Part shown: positions 46,715 to 57,999 of the stretch, piece by piece
Layout of the letters: each line of letters begins with the position of its first letter
Position numbering within the stretch: position 1 is the stretch's first letter
Assembly (NCBI RefSeq): GCF_020360975.1
Contig: NW_025408679.1
Location: 1,488,001-1,552,000 of the forward strand
Origin: Hirsutella rhossiliensis
Lineage: Eukaryota > Ascomycota > Sordariomycetes > Hypocreales > Ophiocordycipitaceae
Direction of reading: 5' to 3'
Length of the DNA: 64,000 nucleotides
Made by a program: the position numbers and the translations under genes
Notes under the pieces: model-generated
What the model saw: only the letters and a program-made list of their open reading frames with translations
Told to the model about the DNA's origin: nothing
The model's database searches: none

Positions 46715-48255
46715 TCTTTATTAATATAGTAGGAACTAACCGAGGCACCCCCTCTATTATACTAAATACCCTTAGAAATAATAGAACTACCTTATCCTTT
46801 ACTCTTTCCTTATCCTCCGCGTTAAGACCTATCTCTATTAGTATAGCACTTACCTTAGCCTTAGTAAATAATAAGGCGTACTACTAAGAAGTATAGCCTA
46901 TATCGCCGTTAATAAAGTAGAGTTTTAACTAAGATTCCTAGGCCTAGTACTCTAGGCTTATATAAGTAATATTAAATAAGGGCGCGGGGTTAAGGTAAAT
47001 AATAAGCTTATAGCGCTTATTAATTAGTATATAGTAGTTAGCACGCTCGACTTAGTATATTATTAGGCTATCGCTAATAAAAGGGTCGGATAAAAACTTA
47101 TAACTATAGACTTTTATATACCTATAGTCTTAAAGGACTTACGATAGGCCGTCTTAGCGGCGTTAAAAGCCTTAGCTAAATACTATACTATAATAGTAAG
47201 ACGGCGCCGATTACCCTCCTTAAAAATAAGTACGCCTATATTTAAGCTATCGTCCTCGGTATCTTTATTACTAGTCTTTAGCTTATTAAGCTCGCGTAGG
47301 TGCTCTACGATAGCGACTATATCGGCCTAGTTACTAGATATAAGAGTAGCGGCCTTAAGAAAGATTAGCTTATTAATCGTAATATTTAAAGTTAAAGGGA
47401 AACTTACTTAGTTATAGGTCGCGGTATATCTATAGTACTACTTATAGCGCGTTAAGGAAACCCTTAAGAAAATATAGCTAATCGAGAGCACTTTAATAGG
47501 CTTAAGCTCGGTTATACTATACTCCTTAATAACTATCTTAAAATAATATATATACTAAAGCTTATAAGGGATAACCCCTTAGGCCTTAACTAGGCGGGCT
47601 TTAGCCTTAGATTAAGTATGCTTCTTTATAGGAGCGCGACCGCCTTATACCGCCGCTTAGGTGCCTTTATTTCTAGCGCCGCTATTCTTAGGTTTATTAG
47701 TAGGAGGAGTTAGATCGCGGCCGTCTTTATTATTACCGTTATCGTTATCTTAGCCCTTATTTAGCTAGGTATTAGGATTAATTTAGCCCTTATTTAGCTA
47801 GGCCTTATCGTTAATATCGGCCTACTTATTTTAAGGAGCGGCCTAAGCGATAATCTCTTATTAGCTAAAGCCGCCCTATTAAGATAAAGTAGCTAGGTTA
47901 TTAGTACTTACCTAAGAGCGCCTAGGCACGATCTCCTTACTAGTATTAGTATCGCTAATAAGGGTAATAGACTTATAAGTTTCCTAGCCTATAAAGGTAA
48001 GCTTATTAGTAGTTAGAGTTAAGGTATTTAGCGGGGTAACGGGAGTATAACCCTTACTAACGTTAAGTCCTAGACTAAAAGTCTCCTAAGACTAAGATTC
48101 CCTTATACCTTTCTTAGCTTTCTTCGCTAAAGGGGAACTAATATTACTATAAGACTTCTAAGCTAATTACTTATACTTTAAGGGCCAACCTACTACTACT
48201 TACTCTTATATATAGCGTAGGAAGTTAGCGTTATAGTTCTTTATCTTCTTTAGTA
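46715..48255 (-). pseudogene. Antisense reading frame of Gyp-D2
   Basis: Counterpart of the Gyp-D1 antisense frame. The start codon position is ATA instead of ATG (TpG lost near 48251), and more glutamine/tryptophan codons have become stops. Colinear over its full length with D1, with small indels, for example a 5-A run near 47093 where D1 has four. Confidence 0.55.
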
Positions 48256-48646
48256 TAAAAGGTATTATTATTAATAAATCGTTAATAAAAAGTAATATAA
48301 AAAGGTATAAGGGATTAATAAAAAAAGGTATAAAACTCTATAGTAATTATAAGTAAGAGAGTTAAAAAAGAAAAGAAAATAAAAGAAGTAAGAGAGATAT
48401 ATATATACTCTTTATATTATAGTTACGCGGCTAATATATAAGCGATACTATAACGGTTACTTAATAGTAACTACTAGTATAATAACTATTAATATTATAA
48501 AGTATAGACTAATATATACTTATATAGGTATATATACGCGATATATAACCGAAACTACCTCTCTTCCTAACTAAATATATATAGCGTAGTAAAAGTAATA
48601 TATATTAAAGATATAGCTAAGATATTTATATAAGAAGGGAGATAAT

Positions 48647-48903
48647 TATAAGAGCGCTACTAAGAGGTATAGGCTAATAAAGTACTTAGGTATATAGTAC
48701 TAATATATTAGTAGGGTATTAGTAAGGAATTATACTTACCTTACTTATATATTATAGACTACTTACTACTTTAACTAAAGAAGAGAAATCCCTCTTCTTA
48801 TAAGCTTTAGTCTTATAATAAGGAGAATATAATATATATAGCGTAGTACCTCTAGCTATCTCTACTACCTAACTAATTATACTATAATACGTATTCCCTT
48901 ATA
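48647..48903 (+). repeat. Gyp-D2 3' LTR
   Basis: 257 bp, partner of 30748-31004, followed by GTAAG. It has lost clearly more CpG sites than the left LTR although both were identical at insertion. Confidence 0.92.
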
Positions 48904-51200
48904 GTAAGAAAGAAGTATAGGTAGGAAAGGAGCGAGGTAAACTAAGAAGACCTATATAAGGCGTCTATAGCTTAAAAGTAAACCGTCCGCGAGGTAAGGA
49001 GGGCCTATTAGCGCGAGTTCTTAGAAGAATATAGCGCCGATAATACTAAGCTCTAAAATATAAAGAGGTAAGCTAGACTCTATAGTAGGCTATTACTAGA
49101 GCTAACTTATATCCTACTACTAGTTTAAGAGGGTAAGGACTAACTAATAGAAACCTTTAAAGGAAAGGCTTAAATATTAGCTACTAAGTTCTTCCTATTA
49201 AAAGCTAGTATAACCTAAGGGCTACCTTAGCTTATAGCTAAGGTAACCCTTATAGTTAACTAATAGATCTAGCTAGCTAAAATTATAGCGGCGCTAAGTA
49301 AGATAGTAAGCTAGAAAGCAGCGGGTTTAAATAGCGTCCTCTTAAGGTTTATTAAGAAGTATAAACTAGCCTTAGTCTAGCGACTAGCTATAATCTTTAA
49401 CGCTTATACCTAACTCTTATATTTCTTAGGTCGGTTTTATAGCGCGAATATAGTAGTAATCTAGAAGCTAAGTAAGAGGCTAGAAGCCTACTATATAATA
49501 AAGGGATAGAGACTAATTTTCCTCCTACCTATAATAAGGAAAGTACTTAAGTAGATACTAACTTAAAGGATCGCGGGAATAGTAAAGGCGAACGGTATCT
49601 TATTAAATAGATAAATAAGGAATAAGAAGGAACGCTTTATAAAAGCAGCGATCTTATTAGTAACGGAACTAATATACGCGACCTAGGCCTATAAGGGTAT
49701 TATATTATTCTTATAGCTAGATATTAAGGGCGTATTTAATATAGTTAACTATAATAAGCTTATAAGGGAACTAAAGCTTAGGGGATACCTTAGATAGCTT
49801 ATAAAGGAACTAGAGCTTAAGGGATACCTTAGATAGCTTATAAGCTTAATATAGAGCTTTATAAGTAATAGAAGATCGACCCTTTACTTTAATAGGAGGA
49901 CCTTAGAGCTAACTTAAGTGCTAATAAGAGTCCCTTAAAGCTCCCCCTTATCCTTAATCCTATTTCTATACTATATAACCCCCTTATATAAAAGGCTTAG
50001 TATAATATATAGTATTTATATTATTAGCTTTGCTAATAATATAAATATAGTTAGTATTAAACCTAATAAGGCTATTATAGTAGTACGCTTAAAGGAGGCC
50101 TAAAAGGTATACGTAGAGTAAGCGACTAAGTTTATAGTTACTTTTAAACTATTAAAGAGTAAGTTAATATACTTTATATAAAGGAGATAAGTAATACTAA
50201 CGCTAGTCTACTTTAAGGCTAACGTAGTAATACTAGTCTAAGAGGCCTACTTACTAAGGGTTTAAGTATACTAGAAATTACGTTAAAAGGTATACCTAAA
50301 ATAGCTCTAAGTAAAGATAAAGCGCTAAACTATAACCTTAACTAAGCTCGCGGCGTTTATATAAGGCTATACCCTACTACGCGCTAAGGAAGTCTATAGT
50401 AAAGTAATCCGGTCCTTAATCTCTTATACTATAGTTATATTTTATAAGATAATGCTTATAAGAGGGAAACTATATAAGATCGCGCGGGACCTAGTATAAG
50501 ACTAGTTAGCTTACTTCTAGGTAGTAATAAGCGCTTACCGCGTAACCCTAGTTTACTAAGTAAAAGCGGAGGTATAGGTACCTTTAATCGACCTTTACTT
50601 AAACTAAAGAATAATAGATACCCTTTAAAGGTTAAAGGACTTAGGGCTCTTAAGCTAAATTTAACGTACGTTTAATATAGTCGTAGATATACTTAAAAGG
50701 AAGTAATACTAGAGAGAAAGTAAGCCCTTAGCGGCGCTACTACTTAGTAGGCCCCCCCTCGTAGAGGAGATAAAGGGGGTCTAAAGCTAGATAGGATTAG
50801 ACGACCTCTTAGATAAAGCTAAGTCGCTCGAAAGGCTAAATAAGGAATAGACCGCTTAATAGAACGCTAAGGAAGATAGGATTTAATAATACTAAACTAC
50901 CTTTTACCCCTCTAACTTCCCGCTATAGTTTAATAAAGCGATAACGCTAGACCGTTATAAGGGCCTCCTTAAGTATATTAGTATAGTAATTACTTAGATA
51001 TATATAGGAAAGATCGGGCTTAATAACTTCCTCTTCGATTAATAAGTCCTTAGTATAGTCTCGCTAATATATACCTATAGATAAAAATAAGATACTATCT
51101 ATTATATAATAATTAACTATCTATTAATAATAAAGGTAAGGGAGTCCCTCTTAATATAGGCCCGGAATATAAGTAATATAAGAGCGGGCCTTTAAAGGAA
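48904..51200 (+). pseudogene. LINE-1 reverse transcriptase and C-terminal remnant
   Basis: ORF2 continues after Gyp-D2. The RT shows IAKVTLIVN-like and KAAGLNSVLLRFIKKYK near 49310-49375. It continues with LDIKGVFNTVNYNKLI (first catalytic Asp, about 49719-49765), RVP.SSPLSLILFLYYITPLYK near 49930-50000, and FANNINIVSIKPNK at 50029-50070, the degraded FADD motif. Downstream TLA...GYTLLRAKEVY (about 50340-50400) and a zinc-type C-terminal region near 51060-51160 complete it. Confidence 0.85.
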
Positions 51201-53500
51201 AAAGATAGTAGCGCTAATAGCGTAATAGTTCCTTTACTTAAGTAAGCTCTACTAGTTTAACCTAGCTTAAAAGCTATATATAAATACGCTAGATAATAAG
51301 ACTAGGGTTATACTAAAGATAAAGCGGCCTTAACTAAGACTACCTTAGCTAACTACTTCCCTTATTAAGGCGACCTAAGAAAGGGAGAGGACTTATAATA
51401 ATAAGACTATAGTATTAACTAAACTAAACTTAAACTAAGTATAAACCTTACTACTTAAACTATAGACTAAATAGAACTAATAAGACCTAACTAAGCTAGC
51501 TTTAATAGCTATAGAATAAGACCTACTATTAAAAGACTATAACTAAATAAGACCTAACCTAAAACTAAACTAAGATAGAGCCGATAACTAGCCCTTAAAC
51601 TATAACCCTAGCTTAACTTATTAATAGTAACGTTTACCTTACTATCGCGGCGGAAATAATAAGACCCCTTTAAGGTAGTACGCGGGGTATAGGAGGGAGT
51701 AACCTAAGACATATAAGGAGTATAGGGACTATTACTACTATAAGAAGCTTAATAACGGCTAGCTAAGCTTAACCCTAAACTTAAACTAAAGCTAGCCTAA
51801 ATAGCTAGCTTATAAAATAAAGTAATAACTAAGGTCTATATTAAGGTAAGACCCTATACTAGCTTTAAGGTAACCGCGGGTATAAGGATAACGGCGGACT
51901 CCCTAGCCTTAGCCTTAGATAGAGCCTTAAACGTAATAGCCGCTTTACCCTTACCTTTACCCTTACCCTTCCCCTTATTAAAAGGGGCTAAGGCTAGACC
52001 GGACCTAGTAAGATTAAAACCGTTATCCTTACTATTATAGTTATTACTAGTAATAAGATAAAATTAGTTAGCGAGATCTTTAACCGCTATAAGAGTCTTT
52101 TAAGTAACTAAAAGTAACTTAGGCCTAACCTAAGCTAAGGTCTTAATAGTATCGCTAAACTTACCTAGGTATTTCTTTAAGGACTTATATATATAGTAGG
52201 TATTATCTATAAAGTAAGTAAAAGCTAAGGTAAGCGTCTTAATATTCTTAGCGACTATAGCTAAACTAAGGGCAGACTTACTTAACGCGCCCTTACCCTT
52301 AGCGGTAGGGGCCTTCTAACTAATATAAATATAAGTTTCTAAAGTAATATAGTAAAGGCGCTCTTATACCGAGCCCTTAATAAGGGAGGGGCTATTAACC
52401 TTAGACTAAGCTTAGTAAAGGGTATAAGCGGCCTCCTTACCCTTAGAGGTAATCTAAAATATAGATTAATACTAAATATAAACTATACTATAGTAGGATA
52501 AGGTTACTTACTTAATAATAAGACTAGTTAAAGTTAGCGTAAGTAATATATACTTTAGCTTTTATAGCTAATAAAGTTAGCGAAAAATTACTAAAGGTAA
52601 GACCGACCTAGGATAGGACTAGGACTAATACTTATAAGACTAGTTTTAATAGCCGGTAAAGGACTTATAGGTAAGCTTACTAGTAAGGCGCCTAATATAT
52701 ATAAAATATAAGATAGAGCGCTTTAATCCCGCTATAGTAGTAACTTTCTTATAAGGAAGGGGTTTTAAAGGAGGCAAGCTACTATTACCTAAGTCGGCTT
52801 CTTAGTTAGATATTATAATATAACGATAAATAAACTAAATATAGTGCTAGAGAAACCTAGGGATATAGAAACGATATAGGTAAGAAATTAAGACCTATAA
52901 AAGAGATAGTAAATAAAGAGTAAAAGGAGTTAAGAATAAAACTAAGGGGGGAGGGTAAGTATATATATACGCGAGCTAAGCGCGCGTAATTATTAACTAT
53001 ACGATAGATAGTAAATATAGGCCGCCGCGCCCTTAATTAGGAAGTCGCGTAGCTAGATAGGAACCGATTTTCGATTAGCGGAGCTAGCTAACTAAATTTC
53101 GATTAGCTAGCCCTACCTAAGAGCGACCTATACTAGTGCCTAGCCCGGTAACTAGATATTACCTACCCTACTAACTAATAGACCGATAGGCTAACGCGGC
53201 CGCGGGTATATAGTAGCGACGTAGGAGTTATAAAGAATAGAGGCGCCTATAAGTTAGGCCTTTAAAGAGAGACTACTACCTATAACCCTAGGCCTAGGCT
53301 AGCTAGCCTAGGCTACGGCCGCTTAAGATAGTAGCGGCTATAGCCTAAAAGGGCCTACGCTAAAATATAAATATATAGGAGAAGCTTATAGTAGCCGGCG
53401 TAAATTTCCTACGTACTACTACTATAACCTTATTTAAGGCGGACCTATACTAAAAGAGAGGAGGGTTTTCCCTTAAGTACTTTAGTTTTTCCCTCTTATT
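51200..53500. other. Unclassified RIP-degraded DNA
   Basis: CpA/TpG-depleted. Up to about 51700 it may be the 3' end of LINE-1. Between 51860 and 52900 the minus strand reads as a Ser/Thr/Leu-rich frame with RIP-type stops. I cannot assign a family. Around 52980-53450 there are more CpG-rich blocks without coding signal. Confidence 0.4.
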
Positions 53501-54019
53501 TAATATTAAAGTTCTAAATACCTCTAGCTAAGTCCTTAGTATAATCTTAATAATAATAATAAAGGTATTATTAAACTATTATTATTATAAGGTAGGTAAA
53601 GGGTTATACTATAGGTACCTTTTATTATATTATAATAATAAGCTATATAGGATTTAACTATTTACTACGCTTACTACTACTAAATATATATTTATATATA
53701 TAGCTTACCTTACCTTATAACGCTATTAGCTAAGGTCTAGGCTAATACCTAGACCTATACTAAGGGTAAATACCCTTATATAAGGTCCCTGCCCTTCTTT
53801 TTATAAGCGGTCCCTTATAATATTAATCCTATACCTTAGTGCGTAGCTAAGAAGTAAATAACTTACTAGCGCGCCCTTATCGCTTTTTCCTCTTAACTAT
53901 ACTATTATTATTAATATTAGTAGTAGTAGCTATAACTATAACTATAAGTCTCTTAGCGCCTAGCTATACGCTATCGCTTATATATAAGCGAACTTATACC
54001 CCTATTAGTTATTTAAATA

Positions 54020-54400
54020 ATTTAATATATCCTTCCTTACTTTATCTTACTTCTCCGCTAAGATTAATAACTTTATTAATCGCGCCCTTACCTCGCCTAC
54101 TACCCTACCTACTGCCCCCGCTGCCTTAGTCACGCTTACCGCCGCTCCGCGCTACCTACTACCTAGCTTCTTAGCCGTTAACTTTACTACCTACGCCGCT
54201 GCCGCCGCCGTCCTTAACGCTACCGTTATCGCCGCTTAGCTAGGTAGCCTAGAGGGCTAGATCCGCGCCCTTAAGGCTAAGGCCGCGCTTTATACTAAGG
54301 AGGAGAACGAGGAAGAGGATAAGGAGGAGGATAAGGATAACCGTTTAATAGTTAAGACCCTACTAAAGAAAAAGCCCTACTAAGCTTAGTCTATATACCT
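54020..54400 (+). pseudogene. Antisense Ala-rich reading frame in Gyp-F
   Basis: Opposite in direction to Gyp-F pol. One frame with only TAG stops reads FSAKINNFINRALTSPTTLP, then TAPAALVTLTAAPRYLLP, an Ala run, LGSLEG.IRALKAKAALYTK, and an acidic EEN/EEED/KEED tail. The LEG...AL...AA...KE plus acidic ending parallels the antisense frame of Gyp-B (8760-8645), which has the same place relative to its chromodomain. Family unknown. Confidence 0.5.
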
Positions 54401-54689
54401 TTTAGCGCGCCTATAAGGGCTAATTCGATTTATTTATACTACCGCCGACCTAAGTATACCCTGCTTATTATCTATAGTTATAGTATCTATAATATATACT
54501 TATAGCTTATACTAGTATAGTAACCGCCGTAGGCTTAGTACCCCGCCGCTTTTTTAAGGGCGGGGTATAGTCTCCCTTATATCTTAGGGTACTAGCCGCT
54601 TTACTACTAAGGGGGTAGCTTCTTTTACTAGGCCGTTATTTTCTCTTACTAGCTTATAAAGGGCCTCGAACTTATTTAAAGCTACCGCG

Positions 54690-54840
54690 CCCTTAAACTT
54701 AAAAGCTAGCTCTTACGTTAGGTCTTAGTAGCCGCGCTACTTAATAAGGACTTTATACTTCTTACCGCGGCCTATATTCTTTTAATAGGCTACCTATAAC
54801 TCCTTTACTAAGAACTCTTTCTCCCTTTTAATAAGGATAG
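54690..54840 (-). pseudogene. Gyp-F chromodomain remnant
   Basis: Minus strand: REKEFLVKEL.VAY.KNIGRG, then KYKVLIK.RGY.DLT.E, then FKFKGAVALNKFEALYKL. Same pattern and ending as the Gyp-B chromodomain, so the two belong to related lineages. Confidence 0.85.
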
Positions 54841-55149
54841 CGGCTAGTTAAGGATCCGCTATCTCTTAGCCTAGTAAGGGGTCTATAGTAGCGTAATAAA
54901 GGAGGTCGATATTAATTATACTATAAATACTAAAGGGTAGCCCCTTTAGCTTTATAGTCTATAGACTTAGTACTCTCTTTACTATATACTTAATATATAG
55001 CTAGTCGAGCTTCTTTTTTAGCCTTATTAACTTATAGTTATAGAGGTCTAGCTAGACCTTATCCCTTACTATAAACCTATTTATAGGATCCCGCGACTTA
55101 TTAGCCTACCGCTCTTAGTCTTAAGCGGTAGACGCTATTAAGGATTAAT

Positions 55150-56300
55150 AAAACTTTATAACTTATTATAGCTTTTATATAAAGGTAGACGCCCTACCTT
55201 TTAAGGAGCTAGCTAGGTAGCGCTCTATACTTATATCTATAGTAATAAGCTATACTAACGGCGGTTTAAACCTATATAGCGTAAGGAAAAGGGATATACT
55301 AATAAAGGCGTTTAACTTACTATTAAGCGCTATCTAAGCTATAAGAAGCTACTTATCTTAGTCTACTTAGTTATAAGCTATTACCCTTTAAAAGTAAGCT
55401 TATATTTCTTAGTTAAGGCGTTTAGGCCCCTTATTAATTTATAAGTAATAGACTATACTTAGTAACTAAGTAACTTAAAGTAGCTTATAAAAGTACTATT
55501 AAAAGCGGCTAGTTTAATTAGTACCTTTATTACTAATAATTAAGGCTAGCTATTAGTAAAAGTAAGTATAGTATTAAAGGAAGCGCTTAGCGTAGGCCTT
55601 TACTTTTATAGATAGTATAGGCTTTAGTACTACCTCCTTACTTAAACGGTCTTTAATTACCTAGAGATTATAGTTACCGCCCGCTATAAAGGGGAGGTCT
55701 ATAATAAAGTCTATCTATATATATATATAGAACTAGTTAGGGACCGGTAGTAACTTTAATAGCCCTATCTTAAGCGCTCGCTAGATCTTTAAGCGGCTAT
55801 AGATATTATAGTTATAAAGGAAATAATAGACGTATAGTACTATAAGTAGCTAGTAAAAGTCCTCGCTAATCGCTACTAGCGTGCCCTCGCGGCTAAGATA
55901 GCCGATTACGCTTAAGTCGTAGATTATCTATACGATCTACCCTCTTAACCTATCCCGCTCCTTAACTTTTAAGGGGGCCGCCCTAGCTATAGCCTCTATT
56001 ATCGCTAGCGCGCCTAGGACCTATAGCCTACCTTTATAGCGAAGGTAGCTATAAGGGTCGATATAGTAGTCGCTTACTTAGACTTTTAACCTAAGGCCGC
56101 GGTTAAGAAAGCGCGCCCCTACCTTTATAGCGCGGCGTATACTTATATATATACTATCCTATACCGCTAGCTAGTCTTATAAGCGTTAGAGCTCCTTATC
56201 TTAAAAGATATGCTAAGGGGCGTTAGGTATACCCTTAAAGGGGGCCGGGACCCTAGCCGCTCTTAAGAGGTTACCCTCCGCCCTTAATAAAGTAGCGCTA
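55150..56300 (-). pseudogene. Gyp-F integrase remnant
   Basis: Integrase on the minus strand following the RNase H. Near 56000-55950 it reads YYIDPYSYLRYKGRL.VLGALAIIEAIARA, the segment before the zinc finger in gypsy integrases. The core lies further left with the order expected for the family. Stops by RIP. Confidence 0.7.
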
Positions 56301-56369
56301 AGGTAAGTCTAAAGCGCCTTATCTAGGATTATCTATATATCTTATATATTAAGGTCTATAAAGGTAGGC

Positions 56370-56645
56370 CGGTCTTACTCTTTTTATAAGAAGGCGTTTA
56401 AGACTATAGCCTCCTTACTTAGTTTATACTTAATATAAAACTAAAAGTATAAGAGATACTCCGCTTAGCGCGCTTACTACTCTAAGAAATACTATTAGGT
56501 TATAAAGTATTTAAGGTTCCTATAGTCTATAAGGATCTTAAAGCTCTTATAGCTATAAAGCTTTACTTACTACTACTTAAGGTAGCTAATAATCGCTAAT
56601 ATCTCCTTATTATAGATTAAGTAGGTCCTCTTTACTATAGTATTT
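56370..56645 (-). pseudogene. Gyp-F RNase H remnant, truncated
   Basis: Minus strand: TYLIYNKEILAII..L, then LYSYKSFKILIDYRNLKYFI and R.AEYLLYF.FYIKYK, the conserved end of gypsy RNase H. The domain begins right at the composition boundary, so everything upstream in the element is missing. Confidence 0.85.
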
Positions 56646-56806
56646 TTCATCCTCGAGCATCCCACTCAGGAAGGCGCGGTTTCCTCCCCGGGAACAGGCG
56701 GGTAAGCTGTCTCCACATTTGCTGACGCGTTGCTGCCTGGTGCGGCCGCCACGTGACGGCGAATTCTGCCAGCACAGCCACTTCGCGTGGCTTGCTGCTA
56801 TACAAA
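56646..56806. other. Unmutated junction sequence left of the inverted-repeat element
   Basis: CpA and TpG return immediately after about 56645. It contains one ATTCTGCC unit (56763) like those of the minisatellite at 58260-58700, and ends with the TATACAAA target copy (56799-56806). No gene seen. Confidence 0.6.
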
Positions 56807-56877
56807 CGTACTAGTTAAAAGGCCACCCCGTCACGCTAAACGGCCACCCAAAAGTGGGTCAACTGTGGCTTGGTCGC
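56807..56877 (+). repeat. Left terminal inverted repeat of the 1.2-kb element
   Basis: About 71 bp, matches the reverse complement of 57929-57999 with one difference (GTCAAC versus GTCAAT). It contains GCCACCCCGTCACGC and GCCACCCAAAAGTGGG sub-blocks, the latter a small hairpin (CCCAAAAGTGGG). Confidence 0.88.
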
Positions 56878-57076
56878 CGCGCAGCGCCGATGCCGCAAAG
56901 GTGTGTGCGCGCATTCGCTGCCGGCATCGAGGTGCGCGCCAGAGGGCATGTTGAAGCCGCAATTGAAGCCGCAAAGTGAAGCTGGCCGTGATGCAAATTC
57001 AAGTACGTAGGGCCATGTTCTTGGGGTCGTAGAAAACACACTTCCGTCAATTCAAATGCAGCGGTAACGCCGGTAG

Positions 57077-57859
57077 CTATAGTAGACCCTCTGCACACAA
57101 TTCCTGCTGTACAGACTCCTCCTCATCCACCTGCCGGTCCATCTCGTTAAAATCGGCTAAAGGGTCGTCTTCATCCTCTATATCCTCACCTCCTTGACGA
57201 ATTGAGGGTATCGGCATTGGCTGCGTGGCACAGCGAATCGTGCCCTGCGTCTCGCCCGGGCCAGTAAGCTCATCGTCAGAGTCAGGCGTGCGGCGTACGG
57301 CACGCTGATACGCTCGTGGCATCGCTGTGCCAGGCTCGTACGAATCGCCATTGGCTTGAAGGTATTCCAACCCCGTTTGGTCACATCAGCAGCGCTGCCG
57401 GCGGTGTTGACGGTAGCAGCAGCAGCTTTCCTCCAGCCTTGCCCCAGCCTTGCGCTTCTTACCCGTAGCCTTCGTCTTCGTACTTTGGAGAGCCGCCGGC
57501 GCTGTGGACGGCGGCGGCCTTGTGGCCTCGCTGCGTTCGTCGGATTCCGCGATATCGTGTGCTGACGGCTCTCCGCGTGGCCGTTACGACCTCCTGCTGC
57601 CTCGAGGTTCAATGAGCCCTTGGGCCGGCCTTTCCCGTGCATAGGAGTGGATCGTGAGGAGCATCGTTAGGGCTTGTGCTCTGCCATGCCAGAGCTCGTC
57701 AACGTCATTCATTTCGAAGGGAACGGCGGCGGCGGCATTGGGCCGCTTGAAAATATCGTGACGGCAAGGAAGGCCAACCAAGACTTGACTTGAAGCCGCA
57801 GTGATGAAGAAGATCACAGCGGCCGGGCGGCGGCTTTTCTTGGTCGCTTGAAGCGGCAT
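57077..57859 (-). pseudogene. Broken AT-hook-like protein frame inside the 1.2-kb element
   Basis: Minus-strand pieces in at least two frames. Upstream frame (57859-57650): FKRPNAAAAVPFEMNDVDELWHGRAQALTMLL. At 57642-57607 the next frame reads HGKGRPKGSLN, an AT-hook core (GRP) of the kind that precedes transposase or chromatin proteins. The last piece (57370-57077) reads PGTAMPRAYQRAVRRTPDSDDEL and an acidic segment EDIEDEDDPLADF, ending in a stop at 57077. I do not recognise a family. It may be the N-terminal remnant of the transposase of the parent element. Confidence 0.4.
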
Positions 57860-57928
57860 TCCTTGCCACAGCGCGGTATTCGCCCCCTATCTTCTGGAGC
57901 CCAAACTTTGCGGTATCGGACCTTGCGC

Positions 57929-57999
57929 GCGACCAAGCCACAATTGACCCACTTTTGGGTGGCCGTTTAGCGTGACGGGGTGGCCTTTTAACTAGTACG
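57929..57999 (-). repeat. Right terminal inverted repeat of the 1.2-kb element
   Basis: Reverse complement of the left terminus, followed by TATACAAA at 58000-58007. Confidence 0.88.

Larger units (their letters stand above)
30748..48903 (+). mobile_element. Gyp-D2: RIP-degraded gypsy element carrying nested insertions
   Basis: Gypsy chromovirus with 257-bp LTRs, inserted in LINE-1. Its own sequence is 30748-33739 (minus the solo LTR at 31163-31859) plus 43403-48903, about 7.8 kb, like Gyp-D1. The Fot1 transposon split it between protease and RT at a TA. It has gag, RT, RNase H, integrase, chromodomain-like end and the antisense frame. Confidence 0.9.
28244..51700 (+). mobile_element. LINE-1: RIP-degraded Tad/I-like LINE, interrupted by Gyp-D2
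   Basis: A non-LTR retrotransposon whose ORF1 and endonuclease lie left of Gyp-D2 (28244-30747) and whose RT, RNase H-side and C-terminal regions lie right (48904 to about 51700). The GTAAG target duplication of Gyp-D2 at 30743-30747 and 48904-48908 proves continuity. Left and right ends are approximate; no poly-A tail recognised. Confidence 0.85.
53500..56645 (-). mobile_element. Gyp-F: RIP-degraded gypsy chromovirus, right end missing
   Basis: Minus-strand chromovirus. Reading leftward: RNase H end (56640-56370), integrase (56300-55150), chromodomain (about 54830-54690), then a plus-strand Ala-rich frame. The RT, protease, gag and 5' LTR are absent, because sequence changes abruptly to unmutated DNA at about 56645. 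Its left LTR, expected near 53500-53900, was not delimited. Confidence 0.8.
56807..57999. mobile_element. Inverted-repeat DNA transposon with 8-bp target duplication
   Basis: A 1,193-bp element with inverted ends of about 71 bp (one mismatch) and perfect 8-bp direct repeats TATACAAA at 56799-56806 and 58000-58007. The ends begin CGTACTAG. An 8-bp duplication is characteristic of hAT and of KDZ/Zisupton-like elements; long termini would suit the latter or MULE-like elements, though MULEs normally give 9 bp. It is too short for a full transposase, so it is probably non-autonomous. It is not RIP-mutated. Confidence 0.88.

Noticed and set aside
1..56645. CRISPR arrays, bacterial operons or tRNA/rRNA genes
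   Set aside because: No regularly spaced identical repeats, no operon-like frames and no cloverleaf or rRNA stretches were seen. The eukaryotic transposons and RIP rule out a bacterial source for this part.
1..56645. Functional centromere
   Set aside because: RIP-mutated nested retrotransposons are typical of some fungal centromeres, but also of other heterochromatin. The sequence alone cannot distinguish them.
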